From assembly GCA_019637265.1 (NCBI GenBank), contig JAHBVY010000018.1:1-39005 (forward strand): DNA of 39,005 bases. The letters run 5' to 3'. The stretch comes from Polyangiaceae bacterium (GTDB lineage: Bacteria; Myxococcota_A; Polyangia; Polyangiales; Polyangiaceae). Positions 23,326 through 30,509 of the stretch are shown here, piece by piece (the stretch's first letter is position 1; every line of letters starts with the position of its first letter). The position numbers were made by a program, and so were the translations under genes. Under the pieces are notes generated by a model. That model was given only the letters and a program-made list of their open reading frames with translations. It had not been told where the DNA came from and searched no databases.

Positions 23326-24471
23326 ATGAAGAAGCCAGTTCACGTCAGGTGGTTGGGCTGCGCCGCGGTCGCGGCGGGGCTGTTCGCGCTCGGGTGCACC
23401 GAGGTCGCCATCGACGACGAGAACGCGGGTGGCTCCGGCGGCTCGGGTGCTGGCGGTACGGGCGGCACTGGTGCCGGCGGATCGCAGCGCGAGTGGGCTG
23501 GTGAGCACCTGGAGCTCTCGCTGGACGCCGAGCCCACCTACATCAAGCTGAGCCCGCTCTCCGCGAGCGATACCCCGACGGCCGATTGGGATCTGCTGCT
23601 GGATGGCGTGGACATCTTCACCAACTCGGGCGCCTCGGGGAGCGGGGATGGCGGCGCCTTCGGCCCGCTCACGCTGGCCGACTATGACGCCGGAAAGATC
23701 CCGACCATCCCCTTCATCATGAAGGATCAAGCGTCGGGCGCCTTCGGTGACTGGTACCTCTACGACGGCTCCTCGCACGTCCTGTACAGCCGCTTCCACA
23801 CCTACGGGGTGCGGTCCAAGGGGCGCCTCTACAAGGTGCAGGTGATCTCCTATTACGGGGAGATCCAGTCGACGCCGCTCTCCGCGGTGTACTCCATCCG
23901 CTACGCGGAGGTCACGGAGGGTGGCTCCGGGCCGGTGCAGCGCATCGATGGCATCGACGCCACGGCGGGTGGCCCCTCGCTGAAGCCAGACAGCCCGGCT
24001 GCCTGTCTCGACCTCGCCTCGGGTGAGCAGCGCTTGCTCGCGCCCGCCCAGTACCTGGCCGATATCAGCTGGGACATCTGCTTCCGGCGCATGAGCATCA
24101 GCGTCAACGGCGAGCTCGGTGGCCCCGGCAGCGTCACCGCGGCCAACCTCGACGCCGACGACGAGACACCGCTCGAGGTGGTGAACCGCTACACCGCGGA
24201 CGGCCGCCTCCCGGCGTTCGAGGCCGTCAGTTATCAAGACTTGACGCAGCCCGCCCTGGAGTACCGAGGGGACCGCATCATCTCGGCGTTCGCTGGGTAT
24301 TGGTTGACCGAGCTCTCGCCGCCGCGCGTCGCGAGGGCGAGCTGGGCCGTCGTTTCTTCTGGTCTGTGCGGAGAGGGCACCTGCGACTCGCAGCGCTTCT
24401 TGGCGGGGTTCAGTCAGGACGTCGCTGAAGAGCCGAACCGAGTGACCTTGCACGTGCGCCCCGCGCGCTGA
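23326..24471 (+). CDS. HmuY-family lipoprotein with two HmuY-like units
   Basis: A 381-residue surface or outer-membrane lipoprotein, starting MKKPVHVRW with lipobox LFALGC (Cys24), then a Gly/Ser/Thr linker. ATG 23326 is chosen because it gives a proper signal peptide; a longer frame does not. Unit one has the family hallmark DWDLLLDGVDIFTNSGASG and a C-terminal strand segment LYKVQVISYYG; unit two has ISWDICFRRMSISVNGELGG, same pattern in weaker form. HmuY proteins bind heme outside the cell and pass it to a TonB-dependent receptor. A second HmuY-like gene follows after 27 nt. The heme ligands of Porphyromonas HmuY cannot be assigned here, so ligand specificity is open. Confidence 0.85.
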   Translation: MKKPVHVRWLGCAAVAAGLFALGCTEVAIDDENAGGSGGSGAGGTGGTGAGGSQREWAGEHLELSLDAEPTYIKLSPLSASDTPTADWDLLLDGVDIFTNSGASGSGDGGAFGPLTLADYDAGKIPTIPFIMKDQASGAFGDWYLYDGSSHVLYSRFHTYGVRSKGRLYKVQVISYYGEIQSTPLSAVYSIRYAEVTEGGSGPVQRIDGIDATAGGPSLKPDSPAACLDLASGEQRLLAPAQYLADISWDICFRRMSISVNGELGGPGSVTAANLDADDETPLEVVNRYTADGRLPAFEAVSYQDLTQPALEYRGDRIISAFAGYWLTELSPPRVARASWAVVSSGLCGEGTCDSQRFLAGFSQDVAEEPNRVTLHVRPAR

Positions 24472-24498
24472 CCGACATCAACTGGAGTAGTAATAGTC

Positions 24499-25380
24499 AT
24501 GCAGGCGAAGTATTGGGCTTCTTTGGCGCTGTGCGCCTTGGTGAGTGTCACGGGTTGCGGCGGCGGCGACGACGATGACAATGGTGCTGGCGGCTCGAGT
24601 GGCTCTGCTGGCTCGAGCGGCAGCGGTGGCTCGAGCGGCAGTGGCGCGCAGGGCGGCACGGCGGGCGATGGCGGTACCGCGGGTGACGGTGGCACCGCAG
24701 GTGTGGGCGGCACGGGCGCCGTGGGCGGCACGGCTGGTGTGGGTGGCGCAGGAGGCACCGGCGGGGCCTTCGAGTGTGAGGCTGCGCGCGATCAAATCCT
24801 CTCCGCACAAGACAAGGTGAGCACGGGCGTCGTCGAGGTGATCTCGACGGAGAACGGGGTCTCCACCGTGTACATCGACGCGACCGCGGGCGGCTTTGGG
24901 CAGTCGTCCAACAACCCAGCCATCTACGTGAGCCTCGCCGATCTGACGCGGGCGGACGTCACGGATCTGGAGTCTTATACCGATCTGAGTTGGGACATCG
25001 CGCTGAAGCGCTACATCCTGCGTGTCAACGGCGGAGACAGCGGCATCGGCGCTTCTCGTGTGGCGCATTTGGTCAGCAAGCCATTCGATGACGTCACCGC
25101 AGCTGACGCTGCCTCGGCGACCTTCAAGACCGACGACTACCTCGACTCGCTCTGCATGCCGATCACCGACGACTATGGCCTCAATGATCCGAACACGGCG
25201 TTCACCGGTTGGTACGGCTACGGTGGCACCGGCTCCGTGACGCCCCATGACATCACCTTCTTGGTGTATGGCTCGAACGGGAGCTCACTCTACAAGCTCG
25301 AGATCCTTGAATACAACTACACGCCGGCAGGCGGCGCGCAGGCTAGCGCGCAGTTCCTGGTGCGCGTCGCCGCGCTGTGA
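24499..25380 (+). CDS. HmuY-family lipoprotein, single unit
   Basis: A 293-residue lipoprotein with lipobox VTGC (Cys20), an Asp run, then a long Gly/Ser/Ala/Thr linker (about residues 30-90) with GGTAGDGGTAG-type repeats, then one HmuY domain. The family signature is LSWDIALKRYILRVNGGDSG with a matching late segment SSLYKLEILEYNYTP. GGAG lies 11 nt before the ATG. It is in an operon with the two-unit HmuY-like gene. The two proteins differ enough that one may be a receptor-facing and one a ligand-capturing form, but this is inference. Confidence 0.85.
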   Translation: MQAKYWASLALCALVSVTGCGGGDDDDNGAGGSSGSAGSSGSGGSSGSGAQGGTAGDGGTAGDGGTAGVGGTGAVGGTAGVGGAGGTGGAFECEAARDQILSAQDKVSTGVVEVISTENGVSTVYIDATAGGFGQSSNNPAIYVSLADLTRADVTDLESYTDLSWDIALKRYILRVNGGDSGIGASRVAHLVSKPFDDVTAADAASATFKTDDYLDSLCMPITDDYGLNDPNTAFTGWYGYGGTGSVTPHDITFLVYGSNGSSLYKLEILEYNYTPAGGAQASAQFLVRVAAL

Positions 25381-25396
25381 CGCGCGACGGGTGTGA

Positions 25397-25487
25397 GGCG
25401 GGCTCGATGTACGAGCCCGCCCACTTGTTCGCAAGGGCGGCTTCAAACCCGCCCATTGGTTCGTAGGGGCGGGTTTCAAACCCGCCC
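25397..25487. repeat. Array of three REP-like GC-rich hairpins
   Basis: Three hairpins with a spacing of about 32 nt: GGCGGGCTCG paired with CGAGCCCGCC (25397-25421); a mismatched GGGCGGCTT-type stem (25435-25454); and a perfect GGGCGGGTTT-C-AAACCCGCCC (25467-25487). They lie between the second HmuY-like gene and the DUF6607-like gene and could terminate or stabilise the upstream transcript. Confidence 0.6.
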
Positions 25488-25588
25488 ATCCTGTCAGTGC
25501 ATAGCGGCGAATCGTCGCGGTGAAGTGATTGAGTGGTGTTCGCTGGGCACCTGAGATACCCCCCCTACCCATACGAAGTGAGATTGAG

Positions 25589-26671
25589 ATGAAAAGCAGC
25601 TGGTTTGTCATTGGTACGCTGTCGCTCTGTGTTGGCCTCGGCACCGTCGCCTGCGGTGGCGCCACCCCTGAGCCACAGGCTCCCGAGTCCGGGGGTCAGG
25701 CGGAGGCCGCCGAGCCCACTGAGCGTGTCGACCCCGGCGCCTATGTCCCCGTCACGGGGGACGCGCCCTCGATCGAGAAAGATCAAGCCGCCATCCTCGC
25801 GATGGCTGGCACCTTCGAGGTCGTGTTCGACTTCAAAGAGACCTTGGCGCTGCGCCCCGGCTACAAGCTCCACAAGGGGCACGAGTCCAAGGCGCTCGAG
25901 CTGGTGGAGGTGGTGACCAACGAGCCAGGCTACGTGGTGCTCCAGCACATCTTGATCACCGACGACGACGGCAAGAGCATGGTGATCAAGCACTGGCGGC
26001 AGGATTGGCGCTATGAGGACAACAAGATCCTCAGCTACCGCGGCAAGTGGGTGTGGGAGAATGAAGAGCTGCCCGCCGAGAAGGTCAAGGGCACTTGGAG
26101 TCAGGCCGTCTACCAAGTGGACGACAGCCCGCGCTACGAGAGCTACGGCCGCTGGTACCACCGCGGTAAAATCGCTTACTGGGAGAGCGAAGAGACGTGG
26201 CGCCCGCTGCCGCGTCGCGAGCACACCGTGCGCAAAGACTACCACGTGATCGTCGGCAAGAACCGCCATGAGATCACGCCGGAGGGCTGGGTGCATCACC
26301 AGGACAACTACAAGCTCGACCTGGATGACAAGACCGGCAGCCCGATGCTCGCGCGTGAGCTCGGCTTCAACCGTTACACCCGTAAGGAAGACGTCGGGTT
26401 CGGCGCGGGCCGCGCCTTCTGGCAGAAGCACCAGCTGTTCTTCGTGGATGTCCGCGACGCTTGGGACAGGCTCCTGACCTCACAGAAGTTCATTCAGCTG
26501 GAGACGAACCCAGGCGGCATCCCGCTGTGGATGAAGCTCTTGAAGATCGCCGAGAAGGCGCCGAGCCCCTACACCCAGGGCGCCTCCGCCAAGGAGATCG
26601 AGGCGATGGTCGAGGCGAGCTTGGTGAACAAAGACGCGGGGTCGGCGGGCGAGAAGAGCGCCAGTCGCTAA
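25589..26671 (+). CDS. DUF6607-like secreted lipoprotein
   Basis: A 360-residue protein starting MKSSWFVIGTL, with a lipobox-like TVAC (Cys22) and a Pro/Glu/Ala linker. The remainder matches what I recall of DUF6607: MAGTFEVVFDFKETLAL, VVLQHILITDDDGKSMVIKH, WRQDWRYEDNKILSYRG, YQVDDSPRYESYGRWYH, LPRREHTVRKDYHVIVG and GWVHHQDNYKLDLDD. Members of this family occur beside HmuY and TonB receptors in other phyla; the biochemical function is not known to me. ATG 25589 is used; the longer frame from 25529 lacks a signal peptide. It lies 20 nt before the receptor gene. Confidence 0.85.
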   Translation: MKSSWFVIGTLSLCVGLGTVACGGATPEPQAPESGGQAEAAEPTERVDPGAYVPVTGDAPSIEKDQAAILAMAGTFEVVFDFKETLALRPGYKLHKGHESKALELVEVVTNEPGYVVLQHILITDDDGKSMVIKHWRQDWRYEDNKILSYRGKWVWENEELPAEKVKGTWSQAVYQVDDSPRYESYGRWYHRGKIAYWESEETWRPLPRREHTVRKDYHVIVGKNRHEITPEGWVHHQDNYKLDLDDKTGSPMLARELGFNRYTRKEDVGFGAGRAFWQKHQLFFVDVRDAWDRLLTSQKFIQLETNPGGIPLWMKLLKIAEKAPSPYTQGASAKEIEAMVEASLVNKDAGSAGEKSASR

Positions 26672-26691
26672 CCCCCTGAGCTCGTAAGCAG

Positions 26692-28740
26692 GTGTCGCAT
26701 GTCGGAACCGGTGCTGTGGGTCTTGGGCTCTGCCGTGGGTGCTCTCGGCGCGGTCATCGCCTACTCCGTGGTTCAGGGGTGGGGTTGGCGGTCGCCGCGC
26801 CGTGGCTCGTTGCTCCGTGGCTCGTCGCCTCACCCGCCGTCGCCCAGGACTCGGCTGGCGTCGATGTCGTAGTCACGGGTACCCGCAGCCCGGAGAGCAG
26901 TCAGCGCTCGGTGGTTCCAACCCGCGTGGTCACGCGGGACGAGGCCGAGCGCGGCGGCGCGACCAACGTCGCGGAGGCGCTGGCCAACCAGCTCGGGGTG
27001 CAGGTGAACGCCAGCGCCTACGACCACCTGGGCAACCCGGCGGGCATTCAGATCCAGGGCTTCGATGGAGAGCGCGTGCTCATCCTCATCGATGGGGAGC
27101 GCGTGATCGGTGACACCGGCGGGGTGCTCGACCTCGAGAGCTTGCCGCTCACGGACGTGGAGCGCATCGAGTTCGTCACTGGCCCCACCAGCTCGCTCTA
27201 CGGCACCGGCGCCATCGGTGGTGTGGTGAACATCATCACCGGCGCGCCGAAGGTCGAAGGAGCGAGCGCCCGCGTGCGCGGTGAGGTGCGCTCCTTTGGT
27301 GCGCACACCCAGCAAGGCAGCGTCGCGCTGCGTGACGGCGCGCGGTGGATCATGCTGGACGGCTCCCACACCCACTCGCCGGCGCTCGAGCGTGAGGATG
27401 GGTCCACCTGGTTACCGCGCGCGGGGCGCTACTTGGTGGGGTTTCGCGCCGGGACGCAGGTGACGCCGGAGTGGGAGACGCGCCTCAAGGCGCGCTTCAT
27501 CCGCGATGACATCGATGGCCTGACGATCGTCGAGCGGCCGGGCCTCGGTCGCTACCGGATGGACGTCCCCGCGTTCGCCGATCGGATCTCGGTGAGCGCC
27601 CAGCAGGCGCTGCGCGTGACGAGCGACTCGGACTTGCGCCTGACGGTCGGCTCCCAGTGGTACATCAACCAGTCGCGGAAGGAGTACCGCGACTCACCGA
27701 ACCTCGAGGTGCGCGATCGGGAGCACCAGCTCCACAGCGCGGAGGCCATCTCCACCACCCGCGCCGGGAAGAACCACTGGACGTTCGGGCTCCGGGTGGA
27801 GAACGAGCGCTTCGCGCAGTCGCTGTTCAAGCGCAGCGTGCTCGCGAGCGGCGGGGTGTCGGAGAGCATCGCGCCCGAGGTGCCGACGGAGGCGTTCAGC
27901 GCTGGGGCAGCTTATGGCCAGTTCGACTGGCGTCTCGACCGCTTCGCCCTGCTCCCGGGGGTGCGGGTGGAGGCTCACAGCCGCTATGGCCTCGTGCTCG
28001 CGCCGCGCCTGGCGGGGAGCTACAAGCCAACTGACGACCTCATCTTCCGCGCGGCCATCGGCCGCGGCTACCGGGTCCCCTCCGCGAAGGAGTATGGCTT
28101 CGCCTTCGATCACTCCGCGCTCGGCTACATGGTCACGGGCAATACGGAGCTCGAGCCGGAGCGCTCCATCGGCGTCACCGCCGAGGCGCAGTACCGAGTC
28201 GCGAAGGAGGTGAGGATCCGCGCGGGCCAGTTCGTCAACTGGGTGGAGGGGATGATCGACACGGATTTTGCCGGGCGCGATCCCGCGACTCAAGTGGACA
28301 CCTACCACTACGTGAACGTCGGGCGCGCGCGCACCTGGGGCACCGAGGTCGACGTCGAGTGGCAGCAAGCAGAGCGGATCAAGAGCCGCGTGGGCTACTC
28401 CTACCTCGGGTCGCGTGACCTCGATCGCGCGCGGCCGCTCGTGGGGCGGCCCGTTCACACGGTGAAGGCCTCTACGGCGCTCGAGCTGACCGCTCGCTGG
28501 AGCCTCGATCTGCGCTACCGCCTGGTGAGCGAGAGCTACATCGCGGACGGCGTCACGAGCCCCGCCTTCTTGAACCTGGGCGCGCGCACCGCCTACGCAG
28601 TGCTCGACGAGGCGGAGCTCTACCTGGGGGTGGACAACGCGCTCGCCGTCGAGCGCGACTCGGGCCGCCCCGGTGACCAGCGCCCGATGCGTGGCGTGAT
28701 TGCGTACGGTGGACTGACCATTGGGCTCCCGGAGCTGTGA
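26692..28740 (+). CDS. TonB-dependent outer-membrane receptor
   Basis: A protein of up to 682 residues. The signal-like region ends near AVAQ (residue 52); the TonB-box-like segment is VDVVVTGTRSPE; the plug domain (about 60-170) contains NVAEALANQLGV, IQIQGFDGERVLILIDGERV and PTSSLYGTGAIGGVVNIIT; the rest is a 22-strand-type barrel with repeated strand patterns such as GRGYRVPSAKEYGF and NTELEPERSIGVT. The last residue is Leu instead of the usual aromatic. The start codon is a GTG, and the exact start within a Gly/Arg-rich n-region is uncertain. It imports an iron complex or heme with energy from TonB (family knowledge). Its last 121 nt overlap a minus-strand gene. Confidence 0.92.
   Translation: MSHVGTGAVGLGLCRGCSRRGHRLLRGSGVGLAVAAPWLVAPWLVASPAVAQDSAGVDVVVTGTRSPESSQRSVVPTRVVTRDEAERGGATNVAEALANQLGVQVNASAYDHLGNPAGIQIQGFDGERVLILIDGERVIGDTGGVLDLESLPLTDVERIEFVTGPTSSLYGTGAIGGVVNIITGAPKVEGASARVRGEVRSFGAHTQQGSVALRDGARWIMLDGSHTHSPALEREDGSTWLPRAGRYLVGFRAGTQVTPEWETRLKARFIRDDIDGLTIVERPGLGRYRMDVPAFADRISVSAQQALRVTSDSDLRLTVGSQWYINQSRKEYRDSPNLEVRDREHQLHSAEAISTTRAGKNHWTFGLRVENERFAQSLFKRSVLASGGVSESIAPEVPTEAFSAGAAYGQFDWRLDRFALLPGVRVEAHSRYGLVLAPRLAGSYKPTDDLIFRAAIGRGYRVPSAKEYGFAFDHSALGYMVTGNTELEPERSIGVTAEAQYRVAKEVRIRAGQFVNWVEGMIDTDFAGRDPATQVDTYHYVNVGRARTWGTEVDVEWQQAERIKSRVGYSYLGSRDLDRARPLVGRPVHTVKASTALELTARWSLDLRYRLVSESYIADGVTSPAFLNLGARTAYAVLDEAELYLGVDNALAVERDSGRPGDQRPMRGVIAYGGLTIGLPEL
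26699..26872 (+). CDS. Possible small membrane protein overlapping the receptor start
   Basis: An ATG-started frame of 57 codons in another reading frame across the receptor signal-peptide region. It begins MSEPVLWVLGSAVGALGAV, a plausible single membrane helix, followed by an Arg/Pro/Ser-rich tail. AGGTG lies 4 nt upstream. The first 25 codons have the G/C-rich third positions typical of real genes here, but the tail looks like a shadow. Low certainty. Confidence 0.22.
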   Translation: MSEPVLWVLGSAVGALGAVIAYSVVQGWGWRSPRRGSLLRGSSPHPPSPRTRLASMS

Positions 28741-29249
28741 GCCGCGGTCTCGCCGCGCAGGTAGCGTGAGGCGGCGATCGTCTCCAGCTCCGCCGCCAAG
28801 CGCGCGGTGATCAGGTGCAGCGCGGGCTCCGCGCGGCGCTCCAGGGCCCAGATCAGCGCGCCGAGCGCGGTCAGAGAAGCTGACTCACGGTCCTGGTAGA
28901 AGCGCTCCGTGATGTCGGCGGGGGTGAGCCCGAGCGTCGCTGGGAGCGCCTCTCCTAGCCGCTGGTCGAGCTCCAGCGCGCACGCCATGAGCAGCGCCGG
29001 CTCGCGCGCCGCGCGATCCGCGAGGAGGCGATGATGCTCGGTGAGCGAGCTGGCCTCGTTCATGAGGTCACCTGTCGAATCGGGCTCCGCTGGTGTCGAG
29101 GTTGCGCCGGTCAGGTGCGCCCCGTCAGGCTCGCTCGCGGGGCCCGCCAGCGCCACGCCGGCCGCGCCAGGTAGGTGCGCGGTGAGGTTCAGCAGCACCC
29201 GGAGCACGTTGGGGTCGCGCGTTGGGTGGAGGTGCAGCTCAGCACACAT
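28620..29249 (-). CDS. Uncharacterised protein behind a Fur-box-like site (209 aa)
   Basis: Starts at ATG 29249, which overlaps the stop of the upstream small gene by 11 nt, so the two are translationally coupled. It begins MCAELHLHPTRDPNVLRVLLNL; the middle is helical and Ala/Leu-rich (HHRLLADRAAREPALLMACA, TALGALIWALERRAEP). The last 40 residues are encoded antisense to the end of the TonB receptor gene and are low in complexity. No signal peptide, membrane helix or known domain. The coupling and the upstream Fur-box-like site suggest a role in the iron or heme response. Confidence 0.6.
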   Translation of the reverse strand: MCAELHLHPTRDPNVLRVLLNLTAHLPGAAGVALAGPASEPDGAHLTGATSTPAEPDSTGDLMNEASSLTEHHRLLADRAAREPALLMACALELDQRLGEALPATLGLTPADITERFYQDRESASLTALGALIWALERRAEPALHLITARLAAELETIAASRYLRGETAAHSSGSPMVSPPYAITPRIGRWSPGRPESRSTASALSTPR

Positions 29250-29481
29250 GACGGCGCTCCCGCGCTTCCGCGTGGTCTTCGTGGTGCTGGACCCAAGCCA
29301 GGGCGTAGCCCAGCGTGCCTACCAAATCCGTCAGCGCCTCCCGCGTGAGCCGTAAGGTCAACGGGCCGAGGTTCAGGTGCAGCGTGCCGCAGCTGCAGGC
29401 CTCCACGGTGGCCATGCCGCTCTCGGCGACGCGCGTGCGGTGGCAGGTGTGCTCGCGGTTCCAGGGGTCTCGAAGCGGCAT
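29239..29481 (-). CDS. Small CxCG protein behind a Fur-box-like site (80 aa)
   Basis: Starts at ATG 29481 with AAGGAG 10 nt upstream, a clear ribosome binding site; the frame extends upstream without coding character. The sequence has Cys13 next to His11 and His14, and a Cys29-Ser-Cys31-Gly motif followed by LHLNLGPLTLRLTREAL, and ends with Cys80. The CxCG and nearby His/Cys suggest a metal- or Fe-S-binding site, but the family is not one I can name. It is first in a minus-strand pair, with a strong Fur-box-like site 51 nt upstream of its ATG. Confidence 0.65.
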   Translation of the reverse strand: MPLRDPWNREHTCHRTRVAESGMATVEACSCGTLHLNLGPLTLRLTREALTDLVGTLGYALAWVQHHEDHAEARERRHVC

Positions 29482-29531
29482 CGCGGTGGCTCTCCTTGGG
29501 AACGGGACCCGAGGAGTATACGGCCTGTTAT

Positions 29532-29550
29532 GAAAATGAAAATCAATTTC
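29532..29550. promoter_or_regulatory. Fur-box-like operator 3, before the minus-strand small genes
   Basis: GAAAATGAAAATCAATTTC matches 15 of 19 positions of the Fur consensus GATAATGATAATCATTATC and stands out in a patch of A+T among G+C-rich DNA. It lies 50 nt upstream of the 80-aa gene. The rest of 29551-29756 shows nothing further beyond two copies of CCAGTCACCGCGC. Confidence 0.6.
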
Positions 29551-29756
29551 AAGATGGGCCGCCGCGAGCGTGGTTAGGTCTGAACGGCGTGTTGAGGATC
29601 GGGGGGTTGGGTTCCACTTCACGGCACTCACCACCACCAGCCAGTCACCGCGCACCTTGGGCGCCCAGTCACCGCGCGTCACTACAGGCCCGCGCCGCAC
29701 GGTCGCCTCACGTCACCCGCGCCGTAAAGTTGCCGCGCGCGCGCGATAACTGATAG

Positions 29757-30272
29757 GTGCCGCCAGTGCCCCCCATATTCCCCCGCCGCACCCTCGGCGC
29801 GCTGTGCTGCGCCGCCCTCCTCGCGACGCTGATACCCGCCGCGGGCTGCCTGCAAGCTCCGACGCGCACCGCGCGCCTGACCGAGGCGGCGCGGGAGATG
29901 AACCTAGCCACTCGCTTCGGGCGGCTCGATCTCGCCGCGGAGCACACCGCGGCCGGCGCGCGCCCCCACTTCCTCAAGCGGCGCGCCGACTGGGGTCACG
30001 ACATCCGGGTGGTGGACGTCGAGCTTACCGGGATGGAGATGAAGGACGACGAGAACGCCGTGGTGCAGGTCGACGTCGCGTGGACGCGCATGGACGAAGG
30101 GCACCTTCGCACGACGCGCGTCGGTCAGCAGTGGCAGGACCGCGAGGGCTCCTGGCTGCTCGTGCGCGAGCGGCGCGTCTCGGGTGATTTCGGTCTGTTT
30201 GGCGAACCAGTAGAGGAAGTGCAAACCGCGCCGCGAGGCGACGTGCACTTCCCCAGCAAGACCATCCGCTAG
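29757..30272 (+). CDS. Small lipoprotein, unknown function
   Basis: A 171-residue protein with basic n-region (PRR), hydrophobic segment and lipobox-like PAAGC (Cys31); starts at GTG 29757 or GTG 29766. The mature part has an N-terminal helical segment (LTEAAREMNLATRFGRLDLAAEH) and strands DIRVVDVELTGMEM, NAVVQVDVAWTRMDEG and SWLLVRERRVSGDFG, a helix-then-sheet order reminiscent of NTF2-like lipoproteins. Function unknown. It is transcribed alone. After it come a small 6-bp hairpin (30294-30311) and a copy of the dispersed motif. Confidence 0.7.
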   Translation: MPPVPPIFPRRTLGALCCAALLATLIPAAGCLQAPTRTARLTEAAREMNLATRFGRLDLAAEHTAAGARPHFLKRRADWGHDIRVVDVELTGMEMKDDENAVVQVDVAWTRMDEGHLRTTRVGQQWQDREGSWLLVRERRVSGDFGLFGEPVEEVQTAPRGDVHFPSKTIR

Positions 30273-30367
30273 TCTCGGCACCACGAAGCACCACGTGGGT
30301 GACTGCCCACGCCCCCGCAGAGCCGCCGGGCGCGTCGATGCAGCAGGTCGCGAGGTCATCCCAGCGA

Positions 30368-30391
30368 GGTGCCGTCCAACCCCCTAAAAAA
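30368..30391 (-). repeat. Dispersed GGTTGGACGGCACC motif, copy 3
   Basis: On the minus strand TTTTTTAGGG is followed by GGTTGGACGGCACC, matching copies 1 and 2 and the T/G-rich prefix of copy 2. The remainder of 30273-30509 has no gene I can support. Confidence 0.5.
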
Positions 30392-30509
30392 GAGAGCATG
30401 AACGCGGGGTCCGGCGTGGTCCTAAGAGCTCGGCGTGACCCTGGAGATCGAAGATCTATCAGTAAAACTGACTAACTCACGATCAATCGGTTCGGGGTGC
30501 GGCGCGGGC

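Noticed and set aside
29641..29677. Two copies of CCAGTCACCGCGC
   Set aside because: Short, only two copies and no symmetry; no functional reading.
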